A DNA stretch of 64,000 nucleotides from Agaribacillus aureus (GTDB lineage: Bacteria > Bacteroidota > Bacteroidia > Cytophagales > Cyclobacteriaceae), in the NCBI GenBank assembly GCA_030442055.1, contig JAUJEB010000004.1, positions 620,001-684,000 on the forward strand, read 5' to 3'. The notes beneath the pieces are model-generated. The model saw only the letters and a list, made by a program, of their open reading frames with translations, was not told where the DNA came from and searched no databases. The translations under genes and the position numbers were made by a program. Of this stretch, positions 50,942 through 59,999 are shown piece by piece. The first letter of the stretch is position 1; the number at the start of each line of letters is the position of its first letter.

Positions 50942-51442
50942 ATGAAAAACCTGTACATAAAAATCGGCCTGAGATCCCTGTTGATAATACTAACAATTTC
51001 TATATTCTCTGCCTGCCAGGATATAGATCATATTTTCAGCAATTTTCCCAATAGAATTGAAGGCAGCTGGAAATTTGACCGGGTCAAATTCAGGGAAAAC
51101 TGGGCCATTGACGGAGACGAAATTACAAGCGACTATCGCAATCTGGTATTCAACTTCTACCAGGACGGTTTTTTGACGTTGGAATACGCTGACAGTCAGG
51201 GAAACTTAAAACTCGATGAAGGAGAATGGGATACTGAATTGGACAGAGATTGTTATTATGATGACGATGGAGATAATTGCGAGCGTACCCGGTATTTTTA
51301 TATCACATTATATGAACCGGAAAATGGAATTTTCGATCGCAATAATATATGGGAAATCACCTATCTGGGCACCCGTAAATTAAAAGCCAGGCAAAATGCG
51401 GGGGGTGGCATATTTAAATACAAGCTGGAGCAAAGATATTAA
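50942..51442 (+). CDS. Lipoprotein, possibly lipocalin-like, unknown function
   Basis: The 166-residue protein has a signal ending in SIFSAC (Cys about 25). The mature part IEGSWKFDRVKFRENW followed by NLVFNFYQDGFLTLEYADSQG and ITYLGTRKLKARQ has the layout of a lipocalin-like/META-type fold used by many Bacteroidota lipoproteins. There is an acidic stretch (YYDDDGDN). It is probably in the outer membrane. It is monocistronic. I recognise no specific family. Confidence 0.75.
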   Translation: MKNLYIKIGLRSLLIILTISIFSACQDIDHIFSNFPNRIEGSWKFDRVKFRENWAIDGDEITSDYRNLVFNFYQDGFLTLEYADSQGNLKLDEGEWDTELDRDCYYDDDGDNCERTRYFYITLYEPENGIFDRNNIWEITYLGTRKLKARQNAGGGIFKYKLEQRY

Positions 51443-51584
51443 CCGGAGGAAATTGCGTCAGTAACAAAAGTCCTTCGCAGTTTAGGTGCAATTGTTTGTC
51501 CGGGACATGAAATAATGATCTGCATTAATAGTTATTTATAGGTATTTATCATTATTTTGTTTCCGTGTGCAAATGTGATGGACA

Positions 51585-52271
51585 ATGGTTAAAAACGCTT
51601 TTGTGGTTCTGCTGTTAATCTATGTCAAAATTGGTAGCGCCCAGGAGTTGGCGCCAACTTTAACCGAGGCCCTGCTGAAGGTAAAAGTGACCGACCTCAA
51701 CGATATTCCCAGCCAGGGTGAGATTATTACTTTCATCAACAAACAAAATCAACGCACCTATGAAGGCATTACAGACACCGACGGGATGTTTCAAATTTTG
51801 ATCCCCAAGGGCTGTACCTACATTGTACAATACAGAAATTTTGGCTACGATCATCAATATGCCGAACATGAGATACCGAGTTATGAAGGGAAACTGGTAT
51901 CAAAAATAAACATCAAGTACCGTCTCCCTTCCAAAACAGTGCTGGAGGGCGTTTCATTTGAGTCCGACAATATTACCTTATCTTCCCAATCCTTTGGTAC
52001 CTTGAATAAGCTGGTAGAGCTTCTGAAGGTCAAGCAACATATGTCTATCCGGTTGGCCGCCCATAATGATGGCAAGGGCGGTGTCAAAGCGAGCCAGCTG
52101 CTGACCGAAAAACAAGCCGTGAGTGTAAAAAATTACCTGGTGTCGGAGGGGATTGCAGCCGATAGACTGGCGGTAATTGGCTATGGTGGAAAATTTCCTA
52201 TGGCTAGTAACCAAACACCTCAGGGCCGGGCAAAAAACCGCCGGATTGAGGTCGAGATAATAAAAAAATAA
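51585..52271 (+). CDS. Secreted OmpA-C-terminal-domain protein
   Basis: The 228-residue protein has a Sec signal ending in IGSAQE. A CarboxypepD_reg-like beta domain (about 30-105, with GEIITFINKQNQRTYEGITD) precedes an OmpA-type peptidoglycan-binding domain at about 125-228. Its typical residues are in AAHNDGKGG, SQLLTEKQAVSVKNYLVSEGIAADRLAVIGYGG and TPQGRAKNRRIEVEII. The conserved Asp-Arg pair for mDAP binding is at least partly kept. It would link the outer membrane or periplasmic face to the cell wall. Confidence 0.85.
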   Translation: MVKNAFVVLLLIYVKIGSAQELAPTLTEALLKVKVTDLNDIPSQGEIITFINKQNQRTYEGITDTDGMFQILIPKGCTYIVQYRNFGYDHQYAEHEIPSYEGKLVSKINIKYRLPSKTVLEGVSFESDNITLSSQSFGTLNKLVELLKVKQHMSIRLAAHNDGKGGVKASQLLTEKQAVSVKNYLVSEGIAADRLAVIGYGGKFPMASNQTPQGRAKNRRIEVEIIKK

Positions 52272-52466
52272 GCAAACCTCCTAACACCAGTTGGAGGCTC
52301 CCAACAATTAAGCATTTTCCTGTCAAATTCCATTCCCAATTTTTTACGCTCCAAGACGGTTTCAACCATATTTTCTGTGGAAATCCAAAGAAAATTTTCA
52401 AAAAAAGTAGGGGGAAGCATTGAACGCTTGTATTAATAATAAATTGCTTAGAAGCATATATAAAAG

Positions 52467-53357
52467 ATGGAAAGTGGAAGAAAAAACATAAGGTTTGAAT
52501 TATTGGGCAAGGGTGAAGAAAAAATAATGCAATTGATGTCTCAGCTATCTATACCTGAGGGAAAAAGTAAAATTCAGGTATGGGAAACGCTGGAACAAGC
52601 CATTCTCGCACGTGACCGGAAAAAGGCTAAAATTTTTCCAATGTGGTCTAAATGGCAGGTTGGTGTAGCGGCATCACTGGTATTGTTAATAGGTGTATAT
52701 TTTGTATTTAATCAGGTTACCAATAAAACAATTGAAACTTTAAAAGGGGAACAGGTAGTTTTCTATCTCCCCGACAGTTCCAAGGTAACGATGAATGCGG
52801 ACTCCAAAATCACTTACAATACCATGTTTTGGAAAAAAAACCGGAAGATACAGTTGGAAGGAGAAGCGTTTTTTGAAGTAAAAAGAGGTAAAGACTTTCA
52901 GGTAACTTCAAGGATCGGTATAGTGGAAGTGCTGGGAACAAGTTTTAACGTATTTGCGCGGAAAGACAGATATATCGTTGACTGCATGACCGGTAAGGTC
53001 AAAGTGAGCAACAAGAATTATGATGATTTTAAAATTTTAACGCCTGGCCTGTCAACCAGGATCGAAAATAATCAGGTACAATTGATTTCCAGACGTAACC
53101 CCGATAAAGTATACACATGGGCTAAAGGAGAATTTTACTTTGAAATGACTCCTTTGGGCGAGGTTATAGAAGAATTGGAAAGACAATATGATGTGAGAAT
53201 ACAGCGGGACAATGTAGTTGACCGCCAGTTATACACTGGATTTTTCTTCCGTCATGATAACCTGGAAGAAAGCCTGGAATTGGTATTTTCACCGATGGGT
53301 TTAAAGTATGAAATCTTTGATGAGAAAGAAATAAAGGTTTCCTCTGAAAATATTTAA
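52467..53357 (+). CDS. FecR-family anti-sigma/regulatory protein without adjacent sigma factor
   Basis: The 296-residue protein has a short N-terminal cytoplasmic part (1-64), one membrane helix (VGVAASLVLLIGVYFVF, about 68-84) and a periplasmic FecR domain: LKGEQVVFYLPDSSKVTMNAD, LEGEAFFEVKRGKDFQV, GIVEVLGTSFNVFARKD and TGKVKVSN. A DUF4974-like tail follows from about 220 (FEMTPLGEVIEELERQYDVRIQR). FecR normally relays a signal from a TonB receptor to an ECF sigma factor, but neither is adjacent. The N-terminal part is also atypical. A strong terminator follows, so the gene is monocistronic. Confidence 0.9.
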   Translation: MESGRKNIRFELLGKGEEKIMQLMSQLSIPEGKSKIQVWETLEQAILARDRKKAKIFPMWSKWQVGVAASLVLLIGVYFVFNQVTNKTIETLKGEQVVFYLPDSSKVTMNADSKITYNTMFWKKNRKIQLEGEAFFEVKRGKDFQVTSRIGIVEVLGTSFNVFARKDRYIVDCMTGKVKVSNKNYDDFKILTPGLSTRIENNQVQLISRRNPDKVYTWAKGEFYFEMTPLGEVIEELERQYDVRIQRDNVVDRQLYTGFFFRHDNLEESLELVFSPMGLKYEIFDEKEIKVSSENI

Positions 53358-53422
53358 CAGATGGAAAATGAATAAAATGTGCTTTTATAACAGAATTTAA
53401 CTATTCCTTAACACCTCTCCTC

Positions 53423-53468
53423 TAGCCGGTAGACGATTCATAGGCGCGATTCTACCGGCTATTTTTTT
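53423..53468 (+). terminator. Intrinsic terminator after the FecR gene
   Basis: An 11-bp perfect stem (TAGCCGGTAGA at 53423-53433, TCTACCGGCTA at 53451-53461) with a 17-base loop is followed by seven T. It lies 66 bases after the fecR stop. Confidence 0.85.
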
Positions 53469-53578
53469 ATCGTTTAATTCAAAACGAAATTCTACTAATA
53501 ATCTTATTTTATATAAGGATTATTTTATTGGATCTTGAAAAAATTTAATAAAGTTATACAGTTCCGAAATTTTAATAT

Positions 53579-53586
53579 TACATTTG
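53579..53586 (+). promoter_or_regulatory. Possible -7 element of the RRM-protein gene (TACATTTG)
   Basis: TACATTTG fits the Bacteroidota TAnnTTTG consensus about 100 bp before the ATG at 53688. No good -33 TTG is visible at 17-20 bp. Confidence 0.35.
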
Positions 53587-53687
53587 ACACCAACAATTAA
53601 AAAGGAATATCAGGTTTAGACTGAAATTTTTAGCAACGCACCTTTTCTTTCCAAACATGAATCCTTTCTTATTAAACCTTTTGTAAT

Positions 53688-53933
53688 ATGAATATTTTTG
53701 TAGCAAATCTTGATTTTAATTTCAAGTCTGAGGGATTAAAAGAACTCTTTGAAGAATACGGAGAAGTGTCCTCTGCTAAAATAATTATGGATTTTGGTAC
53801 TGGCAAATCAAAAGGATTCGGTTTTGTAGAGATGCCCGATGACAACGAAGCTCAACTAGCCATCAATTCCCTTAATGAACATGAAATTAATGGGCGGCCA
53901 ATAGTGGTAAAAGAAGCAAAGCCCCGGTCGTAA
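53688..53933 (+). CDS. Small RRM RNA-binding protein
   Basis: The 81-residue protein is a single RRM domain, with RNP2 IFVANL at 3-8 and RNP1 KGFGFVEM at about 43-50. The usual beta-alpha-beta order is visible (FNFKSEGLKELFEEYGEVSSAKII between them). Bacteroidota commonly carry such stand-alone RRM proteins, which bind RNA and may affect mRNA fate or cold response. It is monocistronic, with its own terminator 28 bases after the stop. Confidence 0.95.
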   Translation: MNIFVANLDFNFKSEGLKELFEEYGEVSSAKIIMDFGTGKSKGFGFVEMPDDNEAQLAINSLNEHEINGRPIVVKEAKPRS

Positions 53934-53960
53934 CAATTGATAATCAAAAAATTAAGACAA

Positions 53961-53988
53961 AAAAAGCAGCTGTTAGCTGCTTTTTTTT
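53961..53988 (+). terminator. Intrinsic terminator after the RRM-protein gene
   Basis: AGCAGC (53965-53970) and GCTGCT (53976-53981) form a stem around TGTTA, extended by an A-run on the left and eight T on the right. Confidence 0.88.
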
Positions 53989-54013
53989 ATAGTACGGTAA
54001 TTTAAAATTACAC

Positions 54014-54529
54014 ATGAAAATCGGCTTACTTTCAGATACCCATGGCTACCTGGACAAAAAAATCTTCCCGTATTTCGAAGCGTGTGATGAAATCTGGCAT
54101 GCCGGCGACATTGGTACCCTGGAACTATATGATCAGTTGTGTGCGTTCAAACCGGTTAAGGCCGTATTTGGCAACATCGATGGGCGGGAAATTCGTCAGC
54201 ATTGCCCCGAATGGCAACAGTTCGACTGCGAAGGGCTGAACGTATGGATGACGCATATCGGTGGGTATCCGCCCAAGTACAACCGGCGGGTTTACGGTAT
54301 GCTGAAAGAAAATACACCAGATATTTTTATCTGTGGTCACTCCCATATACTGAAGGTAATGACCGATCCCCGGCTAAACAACCTTTTGTATTTGAATCCC
54401 GGCGCAGCGGGAAAGCATGGGTTTCACAAAGTAAAAACCCTGATACGATTTGATATCAACGAAAAGAATGTGGAAAATATGCAGGTGATAGAGTTGGGAA
54501 AAAGGGCAGAAAAAAAGCAAGGCGATTAA
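54014..54529 (+). CDS. YfcE/MJ0936-type metallophosphodiesterase
   Basis: The 171-residue protein is a calcineurin-like phosphoesterase with SDTHG (7-11), AGDIG, FGNIDGR, THIGG and ICGHSH, the full set of two-metal ligands, and NPGAAG near the end. Members cleave phosphodiesters such as bis-p-nitrophenyl phosphate or 2',3'-cyclic nucleotides; the natural substrate is unclear. Its last codons hold a hairpin that serves as terminator for the opposite gene. Confidence 0.93.
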   Translation: MKIGLLSDTHGYLDKKIFPYFEACDEIWHAGDIGTLELYDQLCAFKPVKAVFGNIDGREIRQHCPEWQQFDCEGLNVWMTHIGGYPPKYNRRVYGMLKENTPDIFICGHSHILKVMTDPRLNNLLYLNPGAAGKHGFHKVKTLIRFDINEKNVENMQVIELGKRAEKKQGD

Positions 54530-54535
54530 CCTTGC
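54510..54535 (-). terminator. Terminator of the Lys/Ala-rich gene, inside the 3' end of the convergent gene
   Basis: On minus, GCAAGG (54535-54530) pairs with CCTTGC (54522-54517) around a 7-base loop, followed by six T or more. It overlaps the last codons and stop of the phosphodiesterase gene on plus (stop at 54527-54529). Confidence 0.7.
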
Positions 54536-54566
54536 TCCTTATATCCATAATCAATATCAGACGCAG

Positions 54567-55028
54567 TTACGCTTCCTTGGTCTGATCTTCTTTTGATGCT
54601 TTTTCTTTTTTTGCTGCAGGTTTTTTAGCAGGAGCCTTTTTCGCTTTGGGAGCTTCGGCTTCTTCTACCTTATCAGCCTCTTTCTTATCTGCTTCCTTTT
54701 TAGCCTTTGCTGGGGTTTCTTTTGTTGCCTTGGCAGCTGGCTTTGCCGCAGTTTCGCTCTTAGCAGCCGGCTTCTTTGCCTTGGTAGCCTTGGCTGCCGC
54801 TGTTTTCTCAGCAACAGGGGCTGCTTCTTTCACGACTTTTTCTTCGGCACCAGCCTCTTTAACAGCAGCAGGTTTTGCCTTGCCGGCCTCCTTAAATTCT
54901 TCCTTGATTTTCTCTACATCGACCTTTTTCATCACCGGCTGCTTGTTCAAAATCTGAATTTTGTTGATTTTATTGGTAGCCCGCGCTTTGTTCTTTCTGT
55001 CTTTTCTTTTTAGTCTGGTAACTGCCAT
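54567..55028 (-). CDS. Lys/Ala-rich histone H1-like tail protein
   Basis: I place the start at ATG 55028, giving 153 residues; a TTG start 30 bases upstream is unlikely. The N-terminal 35 residues are highly basic and conserved-looking (MAVTRLKRKDRKNKARATN). Then comes VDVEKIKEEFKEAG and a long low-complexity tail of Ala, Lys, Glu and Pro (AAKPAAKATKETPAKAKKEA). It resembles histone H1-like C-terminal tails and would bind nucleic acids. It differs from the protein at 10561-11064 in having more Ala, Pro and Glu. A terminator lies downstream. Confidence 0.75.
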   Translation of the reverse strand: MAVTRLKRKDRKNKARATNKINKIQILNKQPVMKKVDVEKIKEEFKEAGKAKPAAVKEAGAEEKVVKEAAPVAEKTAAAKATKAKKPAAKSETAAKPAAKATKETPAKAKKEADKKEADKVEEAEAPKAKKAPAKKPAAKKEKASKEDQTKEA

Positions 55029-55103
55029 CGCTATAATTTTTACTAAAATGAGCGGCAAATTTAATGGAATAGTTTGAATAATCTAAGTATTTATTTAATA
55101 ATT

Positions 55104-56000
55104 TTATCTGACCGTAATTACTTCTTCTGTTTGATTATATCCCGCAAAAATGCCAAATCCGTTTTGGATATTGTTATGAACGAGGACTGGTTCAGCAAAG
55201 GGATCACCGTCCACCCAGTCCTGTAGCAACCGGCTTCTCTTATATAAAAAATAATCCTTATTCACATTTCTTAAGACAACCGTTACTGTGGTGAATTGTG
55301 GGGTGCTGGTATCATAAATGAAAATTCCCGGGTCTATAGAAAGAGAATATTTTTTCCCTTCAAAAAAGTTATCGCTAAACACATAATCCAGGTTGGTGCC
55401 CTCCCTTTGAAACTCATCTATAATCAAATCTTCCGTTTCGGACCAGATCGGTATATTGACACTATCGATCAATAGATACGTTCCAGTTTCCTCGTTAAAT
55501 TCATAATTTCGATTATATCCAAAGATTATAAACTCATAGTAATCTTCTCCCACCCGATCATCTATTTCCACTTTAAATTTTAATCTTTTAATCCCATCCG
55601 AAAGAATCGTATCAATCTTAATCTTTGATATCAAGGCTGGTCTCTGTGGAATCGTTGCCTCACTAAAAATGTCTTCATATCCCTCTTTGCTAACTTCAAT
55701 TCTATAATTCCCCCCTTTTTTGGGTACCAAATTGCTATTGGTATAAACTCCAAAACCATCATGATCCAACTGGCCTAAGTATTTATCCTCCTCATAAATG
55801 TCGATGGTTGCACCTTCAATAAATTGCTCGCGCTCATCCAACAGAACATACCAGCTTTTTGATAAATTTACTTTTATCACACTATCAGGGTTTATTATAC
55901 TATTCAAAACCAAACTTGCGTCGTCGGGCTCAATACCGGGATCTACCACAGTTTCACAACCCCAGCAAACCATGAATATAATAACAAGCAACTTTTTCAT
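55104..56000 (-). CDS. DUF4249-family lipoprotein
   Basis: The 298-residue protein has a signal ending in FMVCWGC. DUF4249 features are VVDPGIEPDDASLVLNSIINPDSVIKVNLSKS and GATIDIYEEDKYLGQLDHDGFGVYTN. DUF4249 lipoproteins pair with TonB receptors carrying an N-terminal CarboxypepD_reg domain, as here: the receptor gene stops 2 bp upstream of this start. Role unknown; a ligand-binding surface partner analogous to SusD is plausible. Confidence 0.9.
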   Translation of the reverse strand: MKKLLVIIFMVCWGCETVVDPGIEPDDASLVLNSIINPDSVIKVNLSKSWYVLLDEREQFIEGATIDIYEEDKYLGQLDHDGFGVYTNSNLVPKKGGNYRIEVSKEGYEDIFSEATIPQRPALISKIKIDTILSDGIKRLKFKVEIDDRVGEDYYEFIIFGYNRNYEFNEETGTYLLIDSVNIPIWSETEDLIIDEFQREGTNLDYVFSDNFFEGKKYSLSIDPGIFIYDTSTPQFTTVTVVLRNVNKDYFLYKRSRLLQDWVDGDPFAEPVLVHNNIQNGFGIFAGYNQTEEVITVR

Positions 56001-56002
56001 TT

Positions 56003-58357
56003 CTAAAATTTAAAACTATAACTTATAGATGGAATGATAGGAAACAGACTATATTGAATAAATTTCTTTCCACCGTTTTTGTGGTATCCTATATCAATAA
56101 AAAATGGATTTCTTGTACTATAGGTATTGTAAGTACCGATGGTCCATTTCCGGGTTCCCCATTTTTTCTGTTTTGAAAAGCTAATACTAAAGTCCAGCCT
56201 GTGATAAGAGCGCATTCTATATCCGTTTCTTTCACCATGGTAGGTAATGGGATTGCCACCCCGAAACCAAAAATTACCTTCATACCTAAACCCATTGTAT
56301 TTTGATATAGGCAATGTTATTGAATTACCTGTGCCATATACCCAGGCGCCCGAAATATCAATGCGGTCATTCACCTTATACACCCCGGTTATACTTATGT
56401 CATGGCGGCGATCATATTTGTAGGGGAATGATCGCCCAAAATTAAGGTTATCAAATTGTCTGTTTGACCATGAAAGCGTGTAACCAACCCATCCGGTAAA
56501 TTTGCCGGTTTTCTTTTGGACAAATAGTTCCGCACCATAGCTTTCTCCCCGCCCGGTTTCGACTTTTTCCTGCCAGTCTTCATCAATATTCAGAAAGCTG
56601 GCTCCCTCCTTGTATTCGATCAAACCATCCATTTCCTTATAATAAGCCTCAACACTGATCTCGTATTGTTTTTTAATGGTTTTTGCCAATCCAAATGCGA
56701 ATTGGTGAGATTCCTGCGGCGCCACTTTTCGGGTAGAAGGAAGCCAAAGATCCGTTGGCAGACCAATACCGCCATTAGTTAGCAGGTGGATAAATTGGGT
56801 CATTTGCGCATAGGAGCCTTTGATAGAAAGGCCATTGCTTAACAGATACCGAACCGCCAGTCGTGGCTGAAAGGAGGTATAAAGTTCGTCTTCAACATCA
56901 AAGGCCGAAATATGGATGCCTGCATTTACTTTTAAGTGATCGGTTACTTTGATATCGTCTTCCAGATAGGCCGCGAATTCATTGGCGCTGGTTTTAAATG
57001 AGCCTAGCGTAGTATCGCTCTCCAACGTTGATTTATAGGAAAGAATTCCGGGATTAAAAGTATGGTTGATCCCATTGATACCAAAACGGATATAATGATT
57101 AGGATTAGGAATAAACTCAAAATCCATTTTCGCTGCAAAATCACGGATCCCGGAAAAATACGAAATAGACTCGTCCTCATTATCGACGCCATTGGGCGTA
57201 GTTCGTTCCTCCTTATAATTTTCAAAAATATCAAATCGATAGCGGCTATAGGTCAAGGTAAGGTTGCTGAAAAATTTAGGATTGAATACGTGATTCCAGC
57301 GCATTGCGGCTATAATATTTCCCCAATCCAACCCAAATTCATCTTCATAGAATACTTTTTCAACACCCGTATCATAGTTTTCCTTGTATCTGCTATAGGC
57401 ATCATCATTTCCAAAATAGCCACTTAAATAAACCCTGTCTCTATTTGAAAATTTATGATTAATCTTTGCATTGAGGTCATAAAAATAATATCCGGCAACC
57501 TCATCACCCTCTGTCGCCGCCTTGATCAATGGCCTGGCCAATAAGTCTATATAGGTTCTTCGCCCGGAAAAAAGGAAGGTAGTCCGTTCGTTAATAGGCC
57601 CTTCCAAAGTCAATTTAGATGAGATTAATCCTATGGCCCCCTCGCCACGAAGTTTTTCGTGATTGCCTTCTTTCATGGTTATGTCAATGACCGATGACAG
57701 GCGGCCTCCATACCTTGCCGGAAACCCACCTTTAATAAGATCTACATTGTTAATCGCATCGGCATTGAAGACAGAGAAAAAACCGAAAAGATGAGAGGCA
57801 TTATAAATGGGTACACCATCAAGTAAGATCAAATTCTGGTCCGGACCACCACCTCTTACATAAAGTCCGCTGCTCCCCTCGGTACCGGATTGTATGCCCG
57901 GAAGTAATTGCAAAACCTTTAGCACATCCACCTCTCCTAGCAAAGCCGGCATCGCTTTAATTTGAGCAATTGGCACGTTGATTTTACTCATTTGAGTGAC
58001 TTCCTGGATCTCTTCCCTGCCGGAAATTACAATTTCATCCAGTGCCACCACGTCCTCCAGACCAATATTTATCTCTGTGTCTTTATCCAGGTTTAAAGTC
58101 ACTTCTACGGATTGATAACCCACATAAGAAAACATGAGCTTCATGGAATCGGCAGGCAAGGTGAGGCTATAAAAGCCGTAGTTGTTGCTGGTAGTACCCT
58201 GATAGTTCTCTTTGTTGTAGATATTGGCACCTATGAGTACTTCGCCCGTATTTTTATCCTTAATATAACCGCTGATGGTAAATTTTTGAGCATAAAGTTC
58301 CTGAAAAGCGGACAACAAGCAGATGCCTAGAAGCGTGGCTCTGAAAAAATTTTGCAC
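56003..58357 (-). CDS. TonB-dependent receptor with CarboxypepD_reg-like domain
   Basis: The 784-residue receptor has a signal ending in ELYAQ. A CarboxypepD_reg-like domain lies at about 24-110, then the plug (VLQLLPGIQSGTEGSSGLYVRGGGPDQNLILLDGVPIYN) and a beta-barrel ending in SLFPIIPSISYSFKF. The start is GTG at 58357, since an in-frame TAA lies seven codons upstream and no ATG follows before the signal. It pairs with the DUF4249 gene (2-bp gap). No STN domain exists, so it is not the partner of the FecR at 52467-53357. Ligand unknown. Confidence 0.93.
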   Translation of the reverse strand: MQNFFRATLLGICLLSAFQELYAQKFTISGYIKDKNTGEVLIGANIYNKENYQGTTSNNYGFYSLTLPADSMKLMFSYVGYQSVEVTLNLDKDTEINIGLEDVVALDEIVISGREEIQEVTQMSKINVPIAQIKAMPALLGEVDVLKVLQLLPGIQSGTEGSSGLYVRGGGPDQNLILLDGVPIYNASHLFGFFSVFNADAINNVDLIKGGFPARYGGRLSSVIDITMKEGNHEKLRGEGAIGLISSKLTLEGPINERTTFLFSGRRTYIDLLARPLIKAATEGDEVAGYYFYDLNAKINHKFSNRDRVYLSGYFGNDDAYSRYKENYDTGVEKVFYEDEFGLDWGNIIAAMRWNHVFNPKFFSNLTLTYSRYRFDIFENYKEERTTPNGVDNEDESISYFSGIRDFAAKMDFEFIPNPNHYIRFGINGINHTFNPGILSYKSTLESDTTLGSFKTSANEFAAYLEDDIKVTDHLKVNAGIHISAFDVEDELYTSFQPRLAVRYLLSNGLSIKGSYAQMTQFIHLLTNGGIGLPTDLWLPSTRKVAPQESHQFAFGLAKTIKKQYEISVEAYYKEMDGLIEYKEGASFLNIDEDWQEKVETGRGESYGAELFVQKKTGKFTGWVGYTLSWSNRQFDNLNFGRSFPYKYDRRHDISITGVYKVNDRIDISGAWVYGTGNSITLPISKYNGFRYEGNFWFRGGNPITYHGERNGYRMRSYHRLDFSISFSKQKKWGTRKWTIGTYNTYSTRNPFFIDIGYHKNGGKKFIQYSLFPIIPSISYSFKF

Positions 58358-58591
58358 TTTGGGACAGTGTTTTAGTTAAAAACTATTAAACGAAATGCGG
58401 CAAACAATATTATGGTTGCCTTCGAGCGCTCTGATAAGACACAGTTTTTTACAAAAAAGTTAAAATGTAGATCTTTTTTCTCTCTAACTGTCAGGATTCA
58501 CAGCTGATTATGATTAAAAATCCACCTGTTATTGCCCAATACAAGGGCCATCCCCTGAGAAAAAACTATAGGCGATCCCTGTTTTTTTTAA

Positions 58592-58599
58592 TAGTTTTG
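58592..58599 (+). promoter_or_regulatory. Possible -7 element of hisS (TAGTTTTG)
   Basis: TAGTTTTG matches TAnnTTTG 27 bp before the hisS ATG, giving a leader of about 20 bases. No clear -33 box. Confidence 0.35.
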
Positions 58600-58625
58600 G
58601 CAAGCGAATAAAACACTGAATAAAT

Positions 58626-59999
58626 ATGAGTATGCAAAAACCAGGTTTACCAAAAGGGATGCGGGATTTTGGGCCTGATAAAATGGCAAAGCGAAATTTT
58701 ATCTTTAGCGCCATCAGAACCACCTTTGAAAAGTTTGGTTACCAGCCCCTGGAAACACCAAGTATGGAAAATCTTTCTGTACTTACAGGTAAATATGGTG
58801 ACGAGGGAGATCAGTTGCTGTTTAAAGTGCTTAACTCAGGAGACTATCTGGCCAAAACCTCTCAGGATGATTATGATGCCGGTTCCAAACAACTGTTACA
58901 CAAAATTTCTGAAAAAGGGTTAAAGTATGACCTGACTGTGCCTTTTGCAAGATATGTTGTCATGAACCGGCATGAACTAACTTTTCCATTCAAACGCTAC
59001 CAGATTCAGCCGGTATGGCGCGCTGACAGGCCACAAAAAGGCCGCTACAGAGAATTTTATCAATGCGATGCGGATGTGATCGGTACGAATTCCTTAATCT
59101 GCGAAATGGAAATCGTGCTGATGATCAACGAGGTCTTCGACAAGTTAGGTATCGAGAATTACGATATTAAGGTGAATAACAGGAAAATATTGGCTGGTAT
59201 CACCGAGGCCATTGGGGAAGCGGATAAACTCAGTGAATTATGCACATCCATTGACAAATTGGATAAAATTGGAAAACAAGGAGTGATCGATGAGCTTGGA
59301 TCAAGATCCTTTGCTTCCGCCGCCATAAATGCTTTAGAACCTTTCCTGAATATTGAAGGAGATAATGACCAAAAACTGAAGACCATTAAAACACTTCTTG
59401 CGGACGCTGCCTCAGGATTGGAAGGGATCAGTGAATTTGAAGAAATCCTGAATTATCTGGCTCAGTTTGGTATCAAAAATCACCACATAGCATTTGATCC
59501 GATGCTGGCAAGGGGATTGTCTTACTACACAGGTACCATACTGGAGGTGAAGTCCAACGACGTTAAAATCGGGAGCCTGAGCGGCGGAGGCAGGTACGAC
59601 GATCTGACCGGCGTTTTTGGTATGCCGGGAATTTCGGGCATAGGATTTTCATTTGGTGTCGATCGTATTTATGATGTCATGGATACCCTGGGTTTGTTTC
59701 CGGAGGAAGCGATCATATCGACTACCGCCCTGGTGACAAACTTCGAGCGTAAAACCGAGCCATATGCCCTAAAAGTGCTGAGCGAGTTACGAAATGCACA
59801 AATCAAGAGCGAAATCTATCCGGAACCTGCCAAGCTTAAAAAGCAAATGAATTACGCCGACAAAAAAAACATCCCCTACGTTTTATTGGTCGGGGAAGAT
59901 GAAATGGAAAGTCAGCTGGTTACTTTGAAAAATATGCAAACCGGTCAGCAAACCAAAATAACCATTTCCGAGGGTATCGAGATTTTAGCAAAGCATTAG
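58626..59999 (+). CDS. hisS: Histidyl-tRNA synthetase
   Basis: The 457-residue class II synthetase opens with the typical KPGLPKGMRDFGPD. Motif 2 is FKRYQIQPVWRADRPQKGRYREFYQCDADVIG in two parts near 120-150. The histidine-binding loop GLSYYTGTILEV is at about 297-308, and motif 3 GGGRYDDLTGVFG follows. The C-terminal anticodon-binding domain spans about 365-457 (YALKVLSELRNAQIKSEIYPE, KKNIPYVLLVGEDEM). It charges tRNA-His in the cytoplasm. It is monocistronic and divergent from the TonB receptor. Confidence 0.97.
   Translation: MSMQKPGLPKGMRDFGPDKMAKRNFIFSAIRTTFEKFGYQPLETPSMENLSVLTGKYGDEGDQLLFKVLNSGDYLAKTSQDDYDAGSKQLLHKISEKGLKYDLTVPFARYVVMNRHELTFPFKRYQIQPVWRADRPQKGRYREFYQCDADVIGTNSLICEMEIVLMINEVFDKLGIENYDIKVNNRKILAGITEAIGEADKLSELCTSIDKLDKIGKQGVIDELGSRSFASAAINALEPFLNIEGDNDQKLKTIKTLLADAASGLEGISEFEEILNYLAQFGIKNHHIAFDPMLARGLSYYTGTILEVKSNDVKIGSLSGGGRYDDLTGVFGMPGISGIGFSFGVDRIYDVMDTLGLFPEEAIISTTALVTNFERKTEPYALKVLSELRNAQIKSEIYPEPAKLKKQMNYADKKNIPYVLLVGEDEMESQLVTLKNMQTGQQTKITISEGIEILAKH

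Larger units (their letters stand above)
53358..53687. other. Intergenic region holding the fecR terminator and the RRM-gene leader
   Basis: This 330-bp gap contains the fecR terminator at 53423-53468, an AT-rich stretch, and a TACATTTG -7-like element at 53579-53586. The latter would give the RRM gene a leader of about 95 bases. No gene is seen. Confidence 0.5.

Noticed and set aside
52467-58357. FecR and the TonB receptor at 56003-58357 as one signalling system
   Set aside because: The receptor lacks an STN domain, is on the other strand with unrelated genes between, and already pairs with DUF4249.
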